From JAICXG01 sp036494545 (lineage in GTDB: Bacteria > Verrucomicrobiota > Verrucomicrobiia > Chthoniobacterales > UBA10450): a stretch of 64,000 nt of DNA. The notes below the pieces were generated by a model. The model had not been told where the DNA came from. It searched no databases and saw nothing but the letters and a program-made list of their open reading frames with translations. Below are positions 25,173 through 35,093 of this stretch, piece by piece (within the stretch, counting starts at the first letter, position 1; each line of letters opens with the position of its first letter). The stretch covers positions 372,001-436,000 of the forward strand of contig DASXOB010000007.1 in the NCBI GenBank assembly GCA_036494545.1, read 5' to 3'. A program made the position numbers and the translations under genes.

Positions 25173-27212
25173 ATGGCTCAGCCCGATCGCAATTCGCAGA
25201 AGGATAGCAAAAGAGGCGGCGACCCAAACTTCAATTGGCGCGGCGTGATTCTTTTTGCGATCGCCTTTGCCCTCATCGGTCTGGCCCTGCTTTTCCGAGG
25301 CAGCGCAGGCTACGGTACGGAGGAAGATGTGCCTTACAATCGGTTCCTCGAATTGCTCGCGCATCATCAGGTCGTGAACGATCCCAAGTTCCCGCTTCGA
25401 CTTGTGGTCGAAGAGGGCCGGCCAACCCAGACGATTCGCGGTGCTTACACCCGGGCGGGCGTTGGCAACTCGCCCGAGCAGCAGGTGCCATTTCGCACCA
25501 CGATTTATTTGAATTTCACGACGGATCTCCAGGAAAAATTGGCGGCAGCAAACATGCCTATCGCCATCCGGACGGAGTCGAATTTTCTGGCTCAGGCGGT
25601 GGTCGGCTTTATTCCGATCGCGCTTTTCCTGTTAATTCTCTATTTCCTGTTTCGGCAGCAAATCCGTATGGCGGGCAAGGGTGCCCTTAATTTTGGGAAA
25701 TCGAAGGCGCGCATGCTGGCGCGGGACAAGAACAAGATCACCTTCCGTGATGTTGCCGGTGTCGAGGAGGCGAAGGACGAAGTGCAGGAGTTGGTCGAAT
25801 TCCTGCGCGATCCGAAGAAGTTTCAGAAACTCGGCGGTCGCATTCCCAAAGGAGTGCTCCTTGTTGGTCCGCCTGGAACGGGCAAGACATTGCTCGCCCG
25901 TGCCATCGCGGGTGAAGCCGACGTGCCGTTCTTTTCCATCAGCGGCTCTGATTTCGTCGAAATGTTTGTCGGTGTTGGCGCGAGCCGGGTGCGCGATATG
26001 TTTGAGCAGGGAAAAAAATCCGCACCCTGCATTATTTTCATTGATGAGATTGACGCGGTTGGCCGCCATCGCGGTCATGGAGTCGGCGGCGGGCACGACG
26101 AACGCGAGCAGACGCTGAATGCGTTGCTCGTGGAGATGGACGGTTTCGATACGCAGGAAGGTGTGATCATCATTGCCGCGACTAACCGGCCCGACGTGCT
26201 CGATCCGGCGCTCTTGCGTCCCGGGCGTTTCGATCGGCAGATCACCGTAAATCTGCCTGACGTTAAAGGGCGCGAAGAAATCCTGCGGGTTCATGCCAAG
26301 AAAGTGAAGCTAGCCGAAGGCGTCGATCTGGCGGTGGTGGCGCGCGGAACGCCCGGCTATTCGGGCGCGGAGCTGGCTAACGTGATCAATGAAGCGGCGC
26401 TGCTGGCGGCCCGCCGGGGCCTGCGTGGCATCACGCTTGCCGAATTAGAAGAGGCGCGTGACAAAGTTCGCTGGGGCAAAGAGCGCCGTAGCCTTGCCCT
26501 GAGCGAGAAAGAAAAGACCAACACTGCCTATCACGAAGCCGGGCACGCGCTCCTACTTGAGTTACTCGAGAACACGGAGCCGCTGCACAAAGTTACCATT
26601 ATTCCTCGCGGCCCATCATTAGGCTCAACGATGTGGTTGCCACTGGAAGACAAATATACCCAGCGCCGCAACGAGCTTATCGACAGTCTTGTCGTGAGCA
26701 TGGGCGGACGCGTCGCGGAAGAGCTTGTTTTCGGCGATGTGACCAGTGGCGCGCGTGGCGACATCCAGATGGCGACGCGGCTTGCCCGCAAAATGGTCTG
26801 CGAATGGGGCATGAGCGAACACATGGGGATGGTCGAGTACGGTGAACACGAGGACTATGTATTCCTCGGCCGAGATATTTCGCGGGCTCGCGATTACAGC
26901 GAGGCGACCGCCGAACAAATCGATCGCGAAGTGCGGAAGCTGGTGGACGACGCCTATATGCGCGCGACTGATCTCCTGAGCAAAAACCGCGATAAATTGG
27001 AGACGATTGCCAAAGCGCTTTTGGAGTACGAGACCCTCGATGGCTCGCAGATCCGCGAAATCATCGAACACGGTCAAATGTTGCATCCGCCGGGTCCGCC
27101 TTCCAAGCCAGGCGACACGAAACTGACTCCCGAGAAACCGCCCAAACAAGTGGTGGTCGCTCCCGATGTAACTCCTCCGCTTCCGGGAGGCCTGAGTGGC
27201 GCCCCGGCCTAG
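25173..27212 (+). CDS. ftsH: ATP-dependent zinc metalloprotease FtsH
   Basis: The protein is a membrane-anchored AAA+ protease that degrades unfolded and regulatory membrane proteins. From ATG 25173 (MAQPDRNSQKD) it has 679 residues: TM1 (VILFAIAFALIGLALLF), a periplasmic domain, TM2 (AVVGFIPIALFLLILYFLF), an AAA domain with Walker A GPPGTGKTLLARA near 232 and SRH around RPGRFDRQI, and protease motif HEAGH near 453. The C-terminus is proline-rich (PPGPPSKPG). The frame is open to 25080 but that part lacks homology and overlaps the divergent promoter region. No TCGTTAGGC copy is present despite its core function. Confidence 0.96.
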   Translation: MAQPDRNSQKDSKRGGDPNFNWRGVILFAIAFALIGLALLFRGSAGYGTEEDVPYNRFLELLAHHQVVNDPKFPLRLVVEEGRPTQTIRGAYTRAGVGNSPEQQVPFRTTIYLNFTTDLQEKLAAANMPIAIRTESNFLAQAVVGFIPIALFLLILYFLFRQQIRMAGKGALNFGKSKARMLARDKNKITFRDVAGVEEAKDEVQELVEFLRDPKKFQKLGGRIPKGVLLVGPPGTGKTLLARAIAGEADVPFFSISGSDFVEMFVGVGASRVRDMFEQGKKSAPCIIFIDEIDAVGRHRGHGVGGGHDEREQTLNALLVEMDGFDTQEGVIIIAATNRPDVLDPALLRPGRFDRQITVNLPDVKGREEILRVHAKKVKLAEGVDLAVVARGTPGYSGAELANVINEAALLAARRGLRGITLAELEEARDKVRWGKERRSLALSEKEKTNTAYHEAGHALLLELLENTEPLHKVTIIPRGPSLGSTMWLPLEDKYTQRRNELIDSLVVSMGGRVAEELVFGDVTSGARGDIQMATRLARKMVCEWGMSEHMGMVEYGEHEDYVFLGRDISRARDYSEATAEQIDREVRKLVDDAYMRATDLLSKNRDKLETIAKALLEYETLDGSQIREIIEHGQMLHPPGPPSKPGDTKLTPEKPPKQVVVAPDVTPPLPGGLSGAPA

Positions 27213-27458
27213 GCTAGGATCACCGCGTCTCGTTTGCTTGTCATTCGTCGAAGACAATAACGTTGGCAAGGGGTGTAGGCTTTGGACCTTCCGTCGTTCG
27301 CCTAAGGATTCAGTGCGGCGAACAGGCGAGACGAGTTTGAGTGTCCGTCGCAAGCACCCGCCTTCGCTGTGCGCTTAGGATCGCCATAAGGCTACAACAG
27401 TGGTCTGCCCTGCAGCTTGAGCAGAAGATGAGTCTTTCTAGTCCAGCGGATACGCGAT
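27213..27458. other. Intergenic region between ftsH and hpf
   Basis: These 246 bp separate convergent ftsH and the HPF gene. I found no RNA gene, coding frame or strong terminator here. Confidence 0.3.
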
Positions 27459-27791
27459 TTACTCTCGACGCTGTTTTTCGACCAGAGTCTTGAGCTGACG
27501 CTCCATGGTCTTAAAAGCGTCGTTGACGACTTTGCTCAACGGTTCGTGCATCTCGTGCTCGGCCTGGCGCTCGTCGGCGACTAACTCATGGCCAGGCGGC
27601 ACGGTAACATCGATTCGGACCCGGAAAGGGTTGCCGGAATGTTGCGCGTGGTTGGGATGCTCAACCACGACATCGCAGCGGCTGATGTGATCGCAGAAGT
27701 GGTCGAGACGAGCGGCTTTGCTGCGAATGAGGTCGTCGAGTTGCTCTGATTTCTCGACACCACGATACGAGATTTCCACAGGTAATTGCAT
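27459..27791 (-). CDS. hpf: Short ribosome hibernation promoting factor / sigma-54 modulation protein
   Basis: The 110-residue protein has the HPF/RaiA beta-alpha fold: MQLPVEISYRGVEKSEQLDDLIRSK, a conserved middle (FRVRIDVTVPPGHELVA) and DAFKTMERQLKTLVEKQRRE at the end. Such proteins bind the 30S decoding region and inactivate ribosomes in slow growth. It is a short form without the C-terminal dimerisation domain of long HPF. It lies 20 bp after the host-attachment-like gene on the same strand. Confidence 0.85.
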   Translation of the reverse strand: MQLPVEISYRGVEKSEQLDDLIRSKAARLDHFCDHISRCDVVVEHPNHAQHSGNPFRVRIDVTVPPGHELVADERQAEHEMHEPLSKVVNDAFKTMERQLKTLVEKQRRE

Positions 27792-27811
27792 TCGCCAGTA
27801 TAGGCCGAAAA

Positions 27812-28273
27812 TCAGAGTGGCTGAAGGGAACGGAAATGCTCAGTCAACTTTGAGGGGTCGGTCTTGACGAGGTCGGATTTAACGTGCTCCACCACGCGAT
27901 GCTGCAGCGATGCGGGGAGCAACTCTGTGACTGAGCTGTGAATCGACGCTGGTGCGGCAAAGGACCACCCTTCGGCCGCTTCACGCTTCACAACTTCAGC
28001 GATGTGCTCAGCCAGTTGCTTGCAGATGCGACGATCGCTTTCCGTCTCGAGAGCGGTGCGCTCCGCGATAGCGTTGGCGTGGCGGGCGCTGCCATCGCTG
28101 ACGGCAAACCGACCAGCCTGGTCAGTCAATTTTTCATCGTAGCGACCATGGGCGTCGGTGATCTCGAAAGCCTGGACCAATTGCAGAGTCACCCCACGAT
28201 TTGGTGTCTCGTTAACCCGATAAGCTTTTACTCCGCCGCGGTCGGCGACGACGATGAGTGAAGTAAGTGTCAT
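27812..28273 (-). CDS. Host attachment protein family (RNase-fold/baeRF-like), unknown function
   Basis: From ATG 28273 (MTLTSLIVVADRGGVKAYRV) the protein has 153 residues. The N-terminal block (VVADRGGVKAYRV) and the later FAAPASIHSSVTELLPASL match the family named for Agrobacterium host attachment, whose domain belongs to the baeRF group related to release factor eRF1. No enzymatic role is established. The frame is open 75 codons further upstream into glgX and lacks homology there. The hpf gene follows directly, so both may serve translation stress; this link is inference. Confidence 0.75.
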   Translation of the reverse strand: MTLTSLIVVADRGGVKAYRVNETPNRGVTLQLVQAFEITDAHGRYDEKLTDQAGRFAVSDGSARHANAIAERTALETESDRRICKQLAEHIAEVVKREAAEGWSFAAPASIHSSVTELLPASLQHRVVEHVKSDLVKTDPSKLTEHFRSLQPL

Positions 28274-28310
28274 GACATATCTAGCTTCGCGTGTGGCGAA
28301 CGATTTGCGC

Positions 28311-30581
28311 TCACGTTTCAGCGGGCTTCTTTTGCTCTTCGAGAACCGAAGGCGCTGTCGCTGGCGTCTCGGTCCTGGGCACACTGGTGTGGGGTGCCTC
28401 GAACTGACGTTTCTTCCACGATTCGTGACGTGCCTGGGTGGTAGAACCTCCGACGAGCTTGAGTAGCATCGAAGCTCGACCATTGATCTCCACTTCATCG
28501 CCAGCGAGGTGGTTCTGCGGCTCTTCGCAAAAGCCTGCTTCCGAGGCAGTGTCGAGAATCAATTGCCACGTCACCACTTCCTGCCCCGGCAAAACGAACT
28601 GAAGCGGCTCGTGATGCGCATTGATCAGGAGAAGAAATGTCTCATCGCGAATCGGATCGCCCTGGAAACTCTGCACATCGATCGAATCGCCGCTTAAGAG
28701 CATTCCCAGGCACCGAACAAAGGGCGAATTCCATTCCGAATCGACCATCTCGTTGCCGCCGGGATTGAACCACATCACATCGCGGATCTCCGACCCGCGA
28801 ATCCGACGCCCCTGGAAAAATTTCGGACGCCGGAAGACCGGGTGCTCGCGCCGCAGTTGGATCAGACGCTTGGTAAAATCGAGCAACTTCTTTTGCTCAT
28901 CGGTGTGTTCCCAATTAAGCCAGCTAATCTCGTTATCCTGGCAATAGGCATTGTTATTCCCCTGCTGGGTGCGGGCCCATTCGTCGCCTGCAGTAATCAT
29001 CGGCACGCCCTGGGAAAGAAGGAGCGTGGTGAGGAAGTTACGACGTTGCTGGCGACGCAACTGGTTGATTTCGGGATTATCGGTCGGCCCTTCGGCGCCA
29101 TGATTCCAGGAATGATTATTGTTCTCGCCGTCTCGATTGTCTTCGCCGTTGGCCTCGTTGTGCTTTTCGCTGTAGCTGACGAGATCGTTCAGCGTGAAAC
29201 CGTCGTGCGCGGTAACAAAGTTGATGCTGGCGTAAGGGCGTCGGCCACTGTGCTGATAGAGATCGGGACTCCCTGTCAGGCGGTAAGCCAGCTCTCCGAT
29301 CTTGCCTTCATCGCCTTTCCAAAAACTGCGCACGGTATCGCGGTATTTCCCATTCCACTCCGCCCAGAGAACGGGAAAGTTCCCGACCTGATAGCCGCCT
29401 TCGCCCACGTCCCATGGCTCGGCAATGAGCTTCACCTGCGAGATGACCGGGTCCTGGTGAATGATTTCAAAAAAAGCATGAAGTTTGTTTACGCCGTGCA
29501 TGTCGCGCGCCAAGGTCGAGGCGAGGTCGAAGCGGAAACCGTCCACATGCATCTCCAGCACCCAATAACGCAGACTGTCCATGACCATCTGAAGCGTGCG
29601 GGTATTGAGCAGATTTAGGGTATTACCGGTGCCTGTGAAATCGAGGTAGAAGCGCGGATCCTCCGGCATGAGCCGGTAGTAGGCCTGATTGTCGATCCCG
29701 CGAAAGCTGAGTGTTGGGCCAAGATGATTGCCTTCGCCGGTGTGATTGTAGACAACATCGAGAATCACCTCGAGGCCGGCAGCGTGCAAGTTGCGCACCA
29801 TCGACTTGAACTCGTTTACCTGGCCGCCCAAGTCGCCGGTGGACGAATATTTCGAATCGGGTGCAAAGAAGCCGATCGAGTTGTAACCCCAATAATTCGT
29901 CAGGCCTCGATCGACCAGGGCCGTGTCGTTGATATGGTGATGCACCGGAAGCAGCTCGACCGCGGTGACGTCCAAGTCTTTCAGGTACTCAATTGCCGCC
30001 GCGCTCCCGAGACCGGCGTAGGTGCCGCGCACTTCCTCTGGCACTCTTTGGTTTAGTTTCGTGAAGCCCTTAGTGTGCAACTCGTAAATGACCGAATGAT
30101 GCAGGGGCGTGCGAGGCCGCCGGTCATCGCCCCAGTCGAATGAGTTATCAATTACGACGGCCTTTGGAATTCCCCACGCATCGTCGCGAAAATCCCGCGC
30201 AAGGTCCTGGCCGTCGCCGCCCACGACATATCCAAACATTTCGTCTGCCCAATTGATTCCGCCCGAGATCGCCTTGGCATAGGGATCGACGAGCAACTTA
30301 GAGCTATTGAAGCGCAAACCACGGTCTGGATCATATGGGCCAAAAACGCGATACCCATAGAGCTGTCCCGGCCGCACATCCGGTAACATGAGATGCCAGA
30401 CTTGATCGGTGTGTTCCGTCATCGGGATACGGATATTTTCCTGGCGAGCGTCAGGAGAATCGAAAAGACAGAGATCGACAGACGCTGCCGCCTCAGAGAA
30501 AACGGCGAAATTCACACCGTTTCCGAGCCAGGTGGCGCCAAGAGGGTAAGGATAGCCCAGCCAAACTTTCACAGGAGTCAT
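28311..30581 (-). CDS. glgX: Glycogen debranching enzyme GlgX (GH13)
   Basis: The 756-residue protein starts with a CBM48 domain (YPLGATWLGNGVNFAVFSEAA) and a GH13 amylase domain. Visible conserved regions are DVVYNHTGEG (region I), GFRFDLASTL with the catalytic Asp (region II), LIAEPWD with the acid Glu (region III) and FVTAHDGFTLNDLVSY (region IV). The enzyme removes alpha-1,6 branches from phosphorylase-trimmed glycogen. About 45 C-terminal residues beyond the barrel are low in complexity (VPRTETPATAPSVLEEQKKP). No other glg gene is near. The next minus-strand gene, for the host-attachment-like protein, begins 37 bp downstream. Confidence 0.95.
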   Translation of the reverse strand: MTPVKVWLGYPYPLGATWLGNGVNFAVFSEAAASVDLCLFDSPDARQENIRIPMTEHTDQVWHLMLPDVRPGQLYGYRVFGPYDPDRGLRFNSSKLLVDPYAKAISGGINWADEMFGYVVGGDGQDLARDFRDDAWGIPKAVVIDNSFDWGDDRRPRTPLHHSVIYELHTKGFTKLNQRVPEEVRGTYAGLGSAAAIEYLKDLDVTAVELLPVHHHINDTALVDRGLTNYWGYNSIGFFAPDSKYSSTGDLGGQVNEFKSMVRNLHAAGLEVILDVVYNHTGEGNHLGPTLSFRGIDNQAYYRLMPEDPRFYLDFTGTGNTLNLLNTRTLQMVMDSLRYWVLEMHVDGFRFDLASTLARDMHGVNKLHAFFEIIHQDPVISQVKLIAEPWDVGEGGYQVGNFPVLWAEWNGKYRDTVRSFWKGDEGKIGELAYRLTGSPDLYQHSGRRPYASINFVTAHDGFTLNDLVSYSEKHNEANGEDNRDGENNNHSWNHGAEGPTDNPEINQLRRQQRRNFLTTLLLSQGVPMITAGDEWARTQQGNNNAYCQDNEISWLNWEHTDEQKKLLDFTKRLIQLRREHPVFRRPKFFQGRRIRGSEIRDVMWFNPGGNEMVDSEWNSPFVRCLGMLLSGDSIDVQSFQGDPIRDETFLLLINAHHEPLQFVLPGQEVVTWQLILDTASEAGFCEEPQNHLAGDEVEINGRASMLLKLVGGSTTQARHESWKKRQFEAPHTSVPRTETPATAPSVLEEQKKPAET

Positions 30582-30840
30582 AAAGCGAGAGGTCTATCCC
30601 ATTCGGAAACGAGAAGAGCAAGGGATGGGGAAAATTTTCCGTCATAACACGCACTCTGCACCGCGTTGCTTGCTACCGGTGTTTCCCATTGTAGGCACTC
30701 CGCTCTGCATAGCGGCCACGATCGAACTGATATTCCCGAAGGATCCTCGCATCTGTGGAATGCCTGCGATCGCAACACTTGATTGGGCGGCCATAAAGCG
30801 CCCGCAGGCTTGGGACAAACCGTGTTCGCAGATGACCGGG

Positions 30841-32013
30841 CTAGTGGGAGACTTGGGTCGCGACCGGAAACAGATTAGTCGGCCACACATAGGCCCATGT
30901 GCCAAAAAGCGCGCCCGGAATCCCCTGCGGATTGCGTGACATCCCTCCCAATAGAACGGTTTTGCCGTCATCGGGCCTATACACAAATCGATAATACTCG
31001 GCCGAACTCTTGGGCATGTATCTATCTGGAATGAGATTCTGATTGAAAGTATGATAACCAAGTGGGTTGGTTGTCTTACCGATGGTAAGTCGATAACACC
31101 CCTCGGCCGAACCTGCGGGCCCCGTGCAGTCAGCGCCACCGCGAGCACCCGTCATAAAAATAGTCTGCCCGTCGGTAATGGTCTGAAATAAGTCAGCTAC
31201 ACCGTTAGATCTCGGATCCGACGGGTCGACCCCAAAAACCTCTACGGCAGCTGGATTATTGGAAGTCATAGATCGGACAGTTTTGCCATTTGAGTCGACG
31301 GCCCAGAACTTGCCATCCGACCTTTTCTTGATTTCGACGCCCCACGCGGTCGTATCCACGCGTCGACGGCCTACCAACTCTGATTTTATCCTATCCCAAT
31401 AGATATAAGCTCTGTTCTTATAAGCCAACAACTTAGGGACGCTCGCGCTATAATGGTACTTTCGATCGTCTCCGCCTTCAATAACCACGTTGGTCCGCGC
31501 GGTGTCGAGGACCAGGTTATTATTCAACGGGCCCATGCAGCTAGCAGCGCGATTAATGCCCACTCCGCTACATTCAAAGGCTACCCAAATCTCATTATCC
31601 CAAGCCATCACTTGAGCATCGTAGGCGTGCCGAACTCTTTCACCACCACTAATCGAGACGAGCCCGTTCCTGGTATCCAAAACATCGTGAATGTAGTTCA
31701 AGCAGTGATTCTGCCAATCGATCTGCGCCAGGACCAAAGACCAGGTGCCACGACAGCCATGGCTCAGTGATCGACCGATACAGTAATCGCCGAGGCTTGG
31801 GTCAAACCCAAACGAAACGGAGTTGCATCCAAACCCAATGACTTTGAAAGAATCGTTCCTATTCAGGATGCCGCCTGGCTTGATTCCATCAGGAATCCAC
31901 GCAGAATCATCACCGGCTCCGTTAGCCGCGGCAACGGTTCCTGCAAGATGACCAAAACCGAGGAGAGACATGACGAAAACCCCGCGCAATACTTTCCACG
32001 GATTTCTGTCCAC
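30841..32013 (-). CDS. Secreted protein of unknown family
   Basis: The 390-residue protein has a Sec-type signal peptide (FVMSLLGFGHLAGTVAAANG); the start may be ATG 32013 or the internal Met 15. The mature part is rich in Gly, Asn and aromatic residues, with several cysteines (GCNSVSFG, GDYCIG, HGCRGTW) and repeated sheet-like segments, suggesting an extracellular beta-propeller or sialidase-like fold. I recognise no family. Base use looks less GC-rich than in neighbouring genes, and both flanks are long gaps (259 bp and 389 bp), so it may be acquired DNA. Confidence 0.6.
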   Translation of the reverse strand: MDRNPWKVLRGVFVMSLLGFGHLAGTVAAANGAGDDSAWIPDGIKPGGILNRNDSFKVIGFGCNSVSFGFDPSLGDYCIGRSLSHGCRGTWSLVLAQIDWQNHCLNYIHDVLDTRNGLVSISGGERVRHAYDAQVMAWDNEIWVAFECSGVGINRAASCMGPLNNNLVLDTARTNVVIEGGDDRKYHYSASVPKLLAYKNRAYIYWDRIKSELVGRRRVDTTAWGVEIKKRSDGKFWAVDSNGKTVRSMTSNNPAAVEVFGVDPSDPRSNGVADLFQTITDGQTIFMTGARGGADCTGPAGSAEGCYRLTIGKTTNPLGYHTFNQNLIPDRYMPKSSAEYYRFVYRPDDGKTVLLGGMSRNPQGIPGALFGTWAYVWPTNLFPVATQVSH

Positions 32014-32402
32014 CGGGACTAATTAGTCGCGTTTTCGCCGTGATCAACATTTCTTTAGCTATCGGATTGTGTAAGAGTGCCGCTGTCAGGGAATGGTTTT
32101 CTGACCCGTGGGCGAACTGGGCTAACCGGGAAAACGTTCGATAGCATCGCCTTTTCCTTGTATTACCAAGGCGCACGGTATCCCATAAGATTGACTTAAA
32201 AGCGAGGACCGTTGGTGAGGAAGGAGCTCAGGCGCATGGCAACTGGCTCTTCCGTCATGAGGGAGCAGAGCGAATTGACGACGGAGGCTCCAGGGGAAAC
32301 GCGTGCATAACTTAACTTACAAGATTTGCCTGGAACCAGGCATTATCTTCTGATGATCGGAGGAAAGAAGTAGCCTGGGTATCGAGTTATCAAAATGAGG
32401 CC
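32014..32402. other. Gene-poor region with a short palindrome
   Basis: These 389 bp between the secreted orphan and the NtrC-type regulator hold no gene I can support. The palindrome TGCCTGGAACCAGGCA (32327-32342) could be an operator or small hairpin. It may serve as a promoter region for the minus-strand secreted gene and as the 3' flank of the regulator. Confidence 0.3.
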
Positions 32403-33773
32403 CTATTTCTTACTCTTGATCTCTAGCTTGCGATACAAGGTCGCCATGCTAATACCCAAAATGCTGGCAGCCTTTTCGCGGGAGCCTTTGAACTTCGCCA
32501 GAGTCGCTTCGATATACTCGCGTTCTTGTTCCTGAATGAATTCGTCGAGAGACTTACCTACTTGCATGGCAGCACGTGATTTCTTGGCAGCGTCCTCATT
32601 GGCATGTTCTATGATTTGGGGCGGAAGATCGTGCGACATTATCATGTTGTTTTCGCAAAGGGCGCAGGCGCGCTCAATCGCATTTTCCAGTTCGCGCACA
32701 TTGCCGGGGTAGTCGTAGCGGCAGAGCAGTTCGACCGCTTGAGGGTCGATCTTTTTGGGCTTGCCCCCAGTAAGGTTTGCCTGCTTTTGCAGAAAATGAT
32801 TCACAAGCAGCGGGACGTCATCGAGGCGGTCGCGTAAAGGCGGCATCTCGACCGGGATGACAGCCAGTCGGTAGTAAAGGTCTTCACGGAAGGTGCCGTC
32901 GTGAATTTTTGGCTGCAGTGGCTCGTTCGTCGCGCCGACGACCCGCACATTGACCGGGACGCTCTTGTTGTCGCCGACCCGTCGCACTTCGCGTTCCTGC
33001 AAAACGCGAAGAAGCTTGGTTTGCAGCGAGGTCGCCATAGAGTTGATCTCATCGAGAAAGATGGTACCGAGATTGGCTTCCTCGAATAAGCCGCGTTTGT
33101 CGGCGACGGCCCCGGTGAAGGCACCCTTCTTATGCCCAAACAATTCTGACTCGAGCAGATTCTCCGGCAGGGCGCTGCAGTTGATCGCCACAAACGGGTG
33201 ATGCTGCCGATTGCTGTTGAAATGCAGTCCGCGCGCGACCAATTCCTTGCCGGTGCCGCTTTCACCCAGGATGAGAACTGTGCTGTCGGTGTCGGCGACC
33301 TTATTGATGAGATTGTAGACGTCCTGCATCTTGCGGCTGGAGCCGATGATGTTTTCAAACTTGTATTTGTTCTTCAGCTCCTTACGAAGGTAGGTGTTTT
33401 CCTGACGCGCAGATTGAAACTCGAGTGCGCGCTGGATGGTCATTTGCAGCTCGTCAATCTTGAAGGGTTTCGGCACGTAACCGTGCGCACCCATTTTCAT
33501 GGCTTCGATCGCGGTATCGACCGAAGCATAGGCGGTAATCAAAATGACGAGTGTCTGCTTGTGGTTTTCCTTTACGTGACGCAGAACGTCGAAGCCGCTC
33601 ATCGATTCCATCTTCACGTCAGTGATGACGATGTTTGGATCAATTGTTTCCATCTGCTCGACAGCCTTGGCAGCGGAGCTGAAGGGGAAAACTTGATGCC
33701 CTTTCTCGCGGCAGAGGGTGACGATGACTTCCACCATTGCCGGCTCGTCGTCGATGATGATTATCTTGGCCAT
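32403..33773 (-). CDS. NtrC/AtoC-type sigma-54-dependent response regulator
   Basis: The 456-residue protein has a receiver with the phospho-acceptor in IVITDVKM, a sigma-54 interaction AAA+ domain (Walker A GESGTGKE, contact loop GAFTGA, Walker B GTIFLDEI) and a C-terminal Fis-type HTH (AASILGISMATLYRKLEI). It would activate sigma-54 promoters upon phosphorylation. No histidine kinase gene is adjacent, so its partner lies elsewhere. The receiver here is intact, unlike that of the LuxR-type regulator at 5.8 kb. It stands 63 bp downstream of the amidohydrolase gene. Confidence 0.93.
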   Translation of the reverse strand: MAKIIIIDDEPAMVEVIVTLCREKGHQVFPFSSAAKAVEQMETIDPNIVITDVKMESMSGFDVLRHVKENHKQTLVILITAYASVDTAIEAMKMGAHGYVPKPFKIDELQMTIQRALEFQSARQENTYLRKELKNKYKFENIIGSSRKMQDVYNLINKVADTDSTVLILGESGTGKELVARGLHFNSNRQHHPFVAINCSALPENLLESELFGHKKGAFTGAVADKRGLFEEANLGTIFLDEINSMATSLQTKLLRVLQEREVRRVGDNKSVPVNVRVVGATNEPLQPKIHDGTFREDLYYRLAVIPVEMPPLRDRLDDVPLLVNHFLQKQANLTGGKPKKIDPQAVELLCRYDYPGNVRELENAIERACALCENNMIMSHDLPPQIIEHANEDAAKKSRAAMQVGKSLDEFIQEQEREYIEATLAKFKGSREKAASILGISMATLYRKLEIKSKK

Positions 33774-33836
33774 ATTCTCAGGGCGGAGAATATTTCAGGA
33801 ATGAGAAAAGGAAAGCCAATTATGAGAACCGCGCGG

Positions 33837-35063
33837 CTAGTTGGTGGTCGTCGCCAGGCAACCGGCTGCCATCATCGAAGGCACCGCTTGATCCCAGGCA
33901 ATGATTTTCTCGAATAGGTCACCGGATTGGTTTGCGATGGGTAGAGCGATTAGGTCTGCTTGAAGCCCGGGTGCAATCTTCCCAAGGCTTCGTTCCTGGC
34001 CCAACGCCCGTGCCCCGTTGATCGTCGCCATCTCCAGGATCTGTTTTGGCGTGAGCCACGGGTGCGTGTTGCGCACGGTTTGCATTTCTGCGAAAAGGCT
34101 AAGCGAGGAATTGCTCGCGAGACTGTCCGTCCCAAGAGCGATATTAAAGTCCAGCTCGCGCAGGCGGCGAAGCGGAAATGGTGAATGATTAAAGTAACGG
34201 CCGCTTCGCGGACAATGTGCGACGTGAAAGCGTGGCCCGGTCTCCAGTCGGTCGAAATCTTCTTCGGTGAGTTCGTTCGAGTGAACTACGATCCAGCGTT
34301 CGTCGAGGATGTTCATATCGAGCATAATGCCGAGCGGGGTTTTGCGCTTGCTGCAATCATCCAGCGGCCGGCCGAGACTACGCAGGAGATCGAATAAGGA
34401 CCCGCTGCCGTGGCGGAACATTTCCATCTCTTCGCGCGACTCTCCCAAGTGTATCGTCAACGGCAGATTGCGTCTCCGCGCGATCCGCGTCGCAGCGCGC
34501 AGCAGCCGCGATGAGGCGGTATAGGGGGCGTGAGGGCTCAAACCAAAACCACCCGGCCAATTCTCCTTGCCTCGAAAGACGGCAAGCGCATCGTCGATCA
34601 TTTTATCGATCGCGCCCCGGGGTTGGACATCAATCAATTCCGCGAACCACCAGGTGCGCAACAATGGGCGCGGCATTCGCTCGAGAAGATGCGGCAGCGA
34701 TTCGATGTTCGCGATCGTCGTCGTGCCCCAGCGCCGCGACTCGGCAAAACCCGTTGCGATCGATCGCAAATAGTCATCATCAGACAGCTGCCGGCGCAGG
34801 TGATTGATCTGTCGGATCCAATCTGCGAAGGAGCGCTGCGGCGCGATCATCCCACAAAGCGAAGTAAAGTCGAGATGGCAATGCGCGTTAATTAACCCGG
34901 GGAGGAGCACGACTTCGCCGAGATCCTGCAACTCGCCACCACTCGCTTTGATTTCTTGAAATGGCCCGACGGCGGCGATTCGATCCCCTTCGATGGCGAC
35001 TGCGCCGTTGTCGATTGGCGGTCCGGTCATCGTGACGATGGTATGGGCGCGAAAAGTCGGCAT
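33837..35063 (-). CDS. Amidohydrolase (cytosine/SAH deaminase-like)
   Basis: The 408-residue protein is a metal-dependent hydrolase of the TrzA/SsnA/deaminase type. Visible metal ligands are NAHCHLDFTS (HxH), HLGESREE, VVHSNEL and LGTDSLASN. Substrates in the family include guanine, S-adenosylhomocysteine, chlorohydrolysed triazines and, in menaquinone biosynthesis by the futalosine route, aminofutalosine. Which applies cannot be told; no other mqn gene is visible nearby. It lies 30 bp after the DR2241-like gene on the same strand. Confidence 0.82.
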   Translation of the reverse strand: MPTFRAHTIVTMTGPPIDNGAVAIEGDRIAAVGPFQEIKASGGELQDLGEVVLLPGLINAHCHLDFTSLCGMIAPQRSFADWIRQINHLRRQLSDDDYLRSIATGFAESRRWGTTTIANIESLPHLLERMPRPLLRTWWFAELIDVQPRGAIDKMIDDALAVFRGKENWPGGFGLSPHAPYTASSRLLRAATRIARRRNLPLTIHLGESREEMEMFRHGSGSLFDLLRSLGRPLDDCSKRKTPLGIMLDMNILDERWIVVHSNELTEEDFDRLETGPRFHVAHCPRSGRYFNHSPFPLRRLRELDFNIALGTDSLASNSSLSLFAEMQTVRNTHPWLTPKQILEMATINGARALGQERSLGKIAPGLQADLIALPIANQSGDLFEKIIAWDQAVPSMMAAGCLATTTN

Positions 35064-35093
35064 GGATGGAAATGTTGAAGCGGCGAGATTGCC

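Noticed and set aside
30625..30939. Plus-strand frame between glgX and the secreted orphan.
   Set aside because: It overlaps the end of the minus-strand gene, has no ribosome site and no recognisable product.
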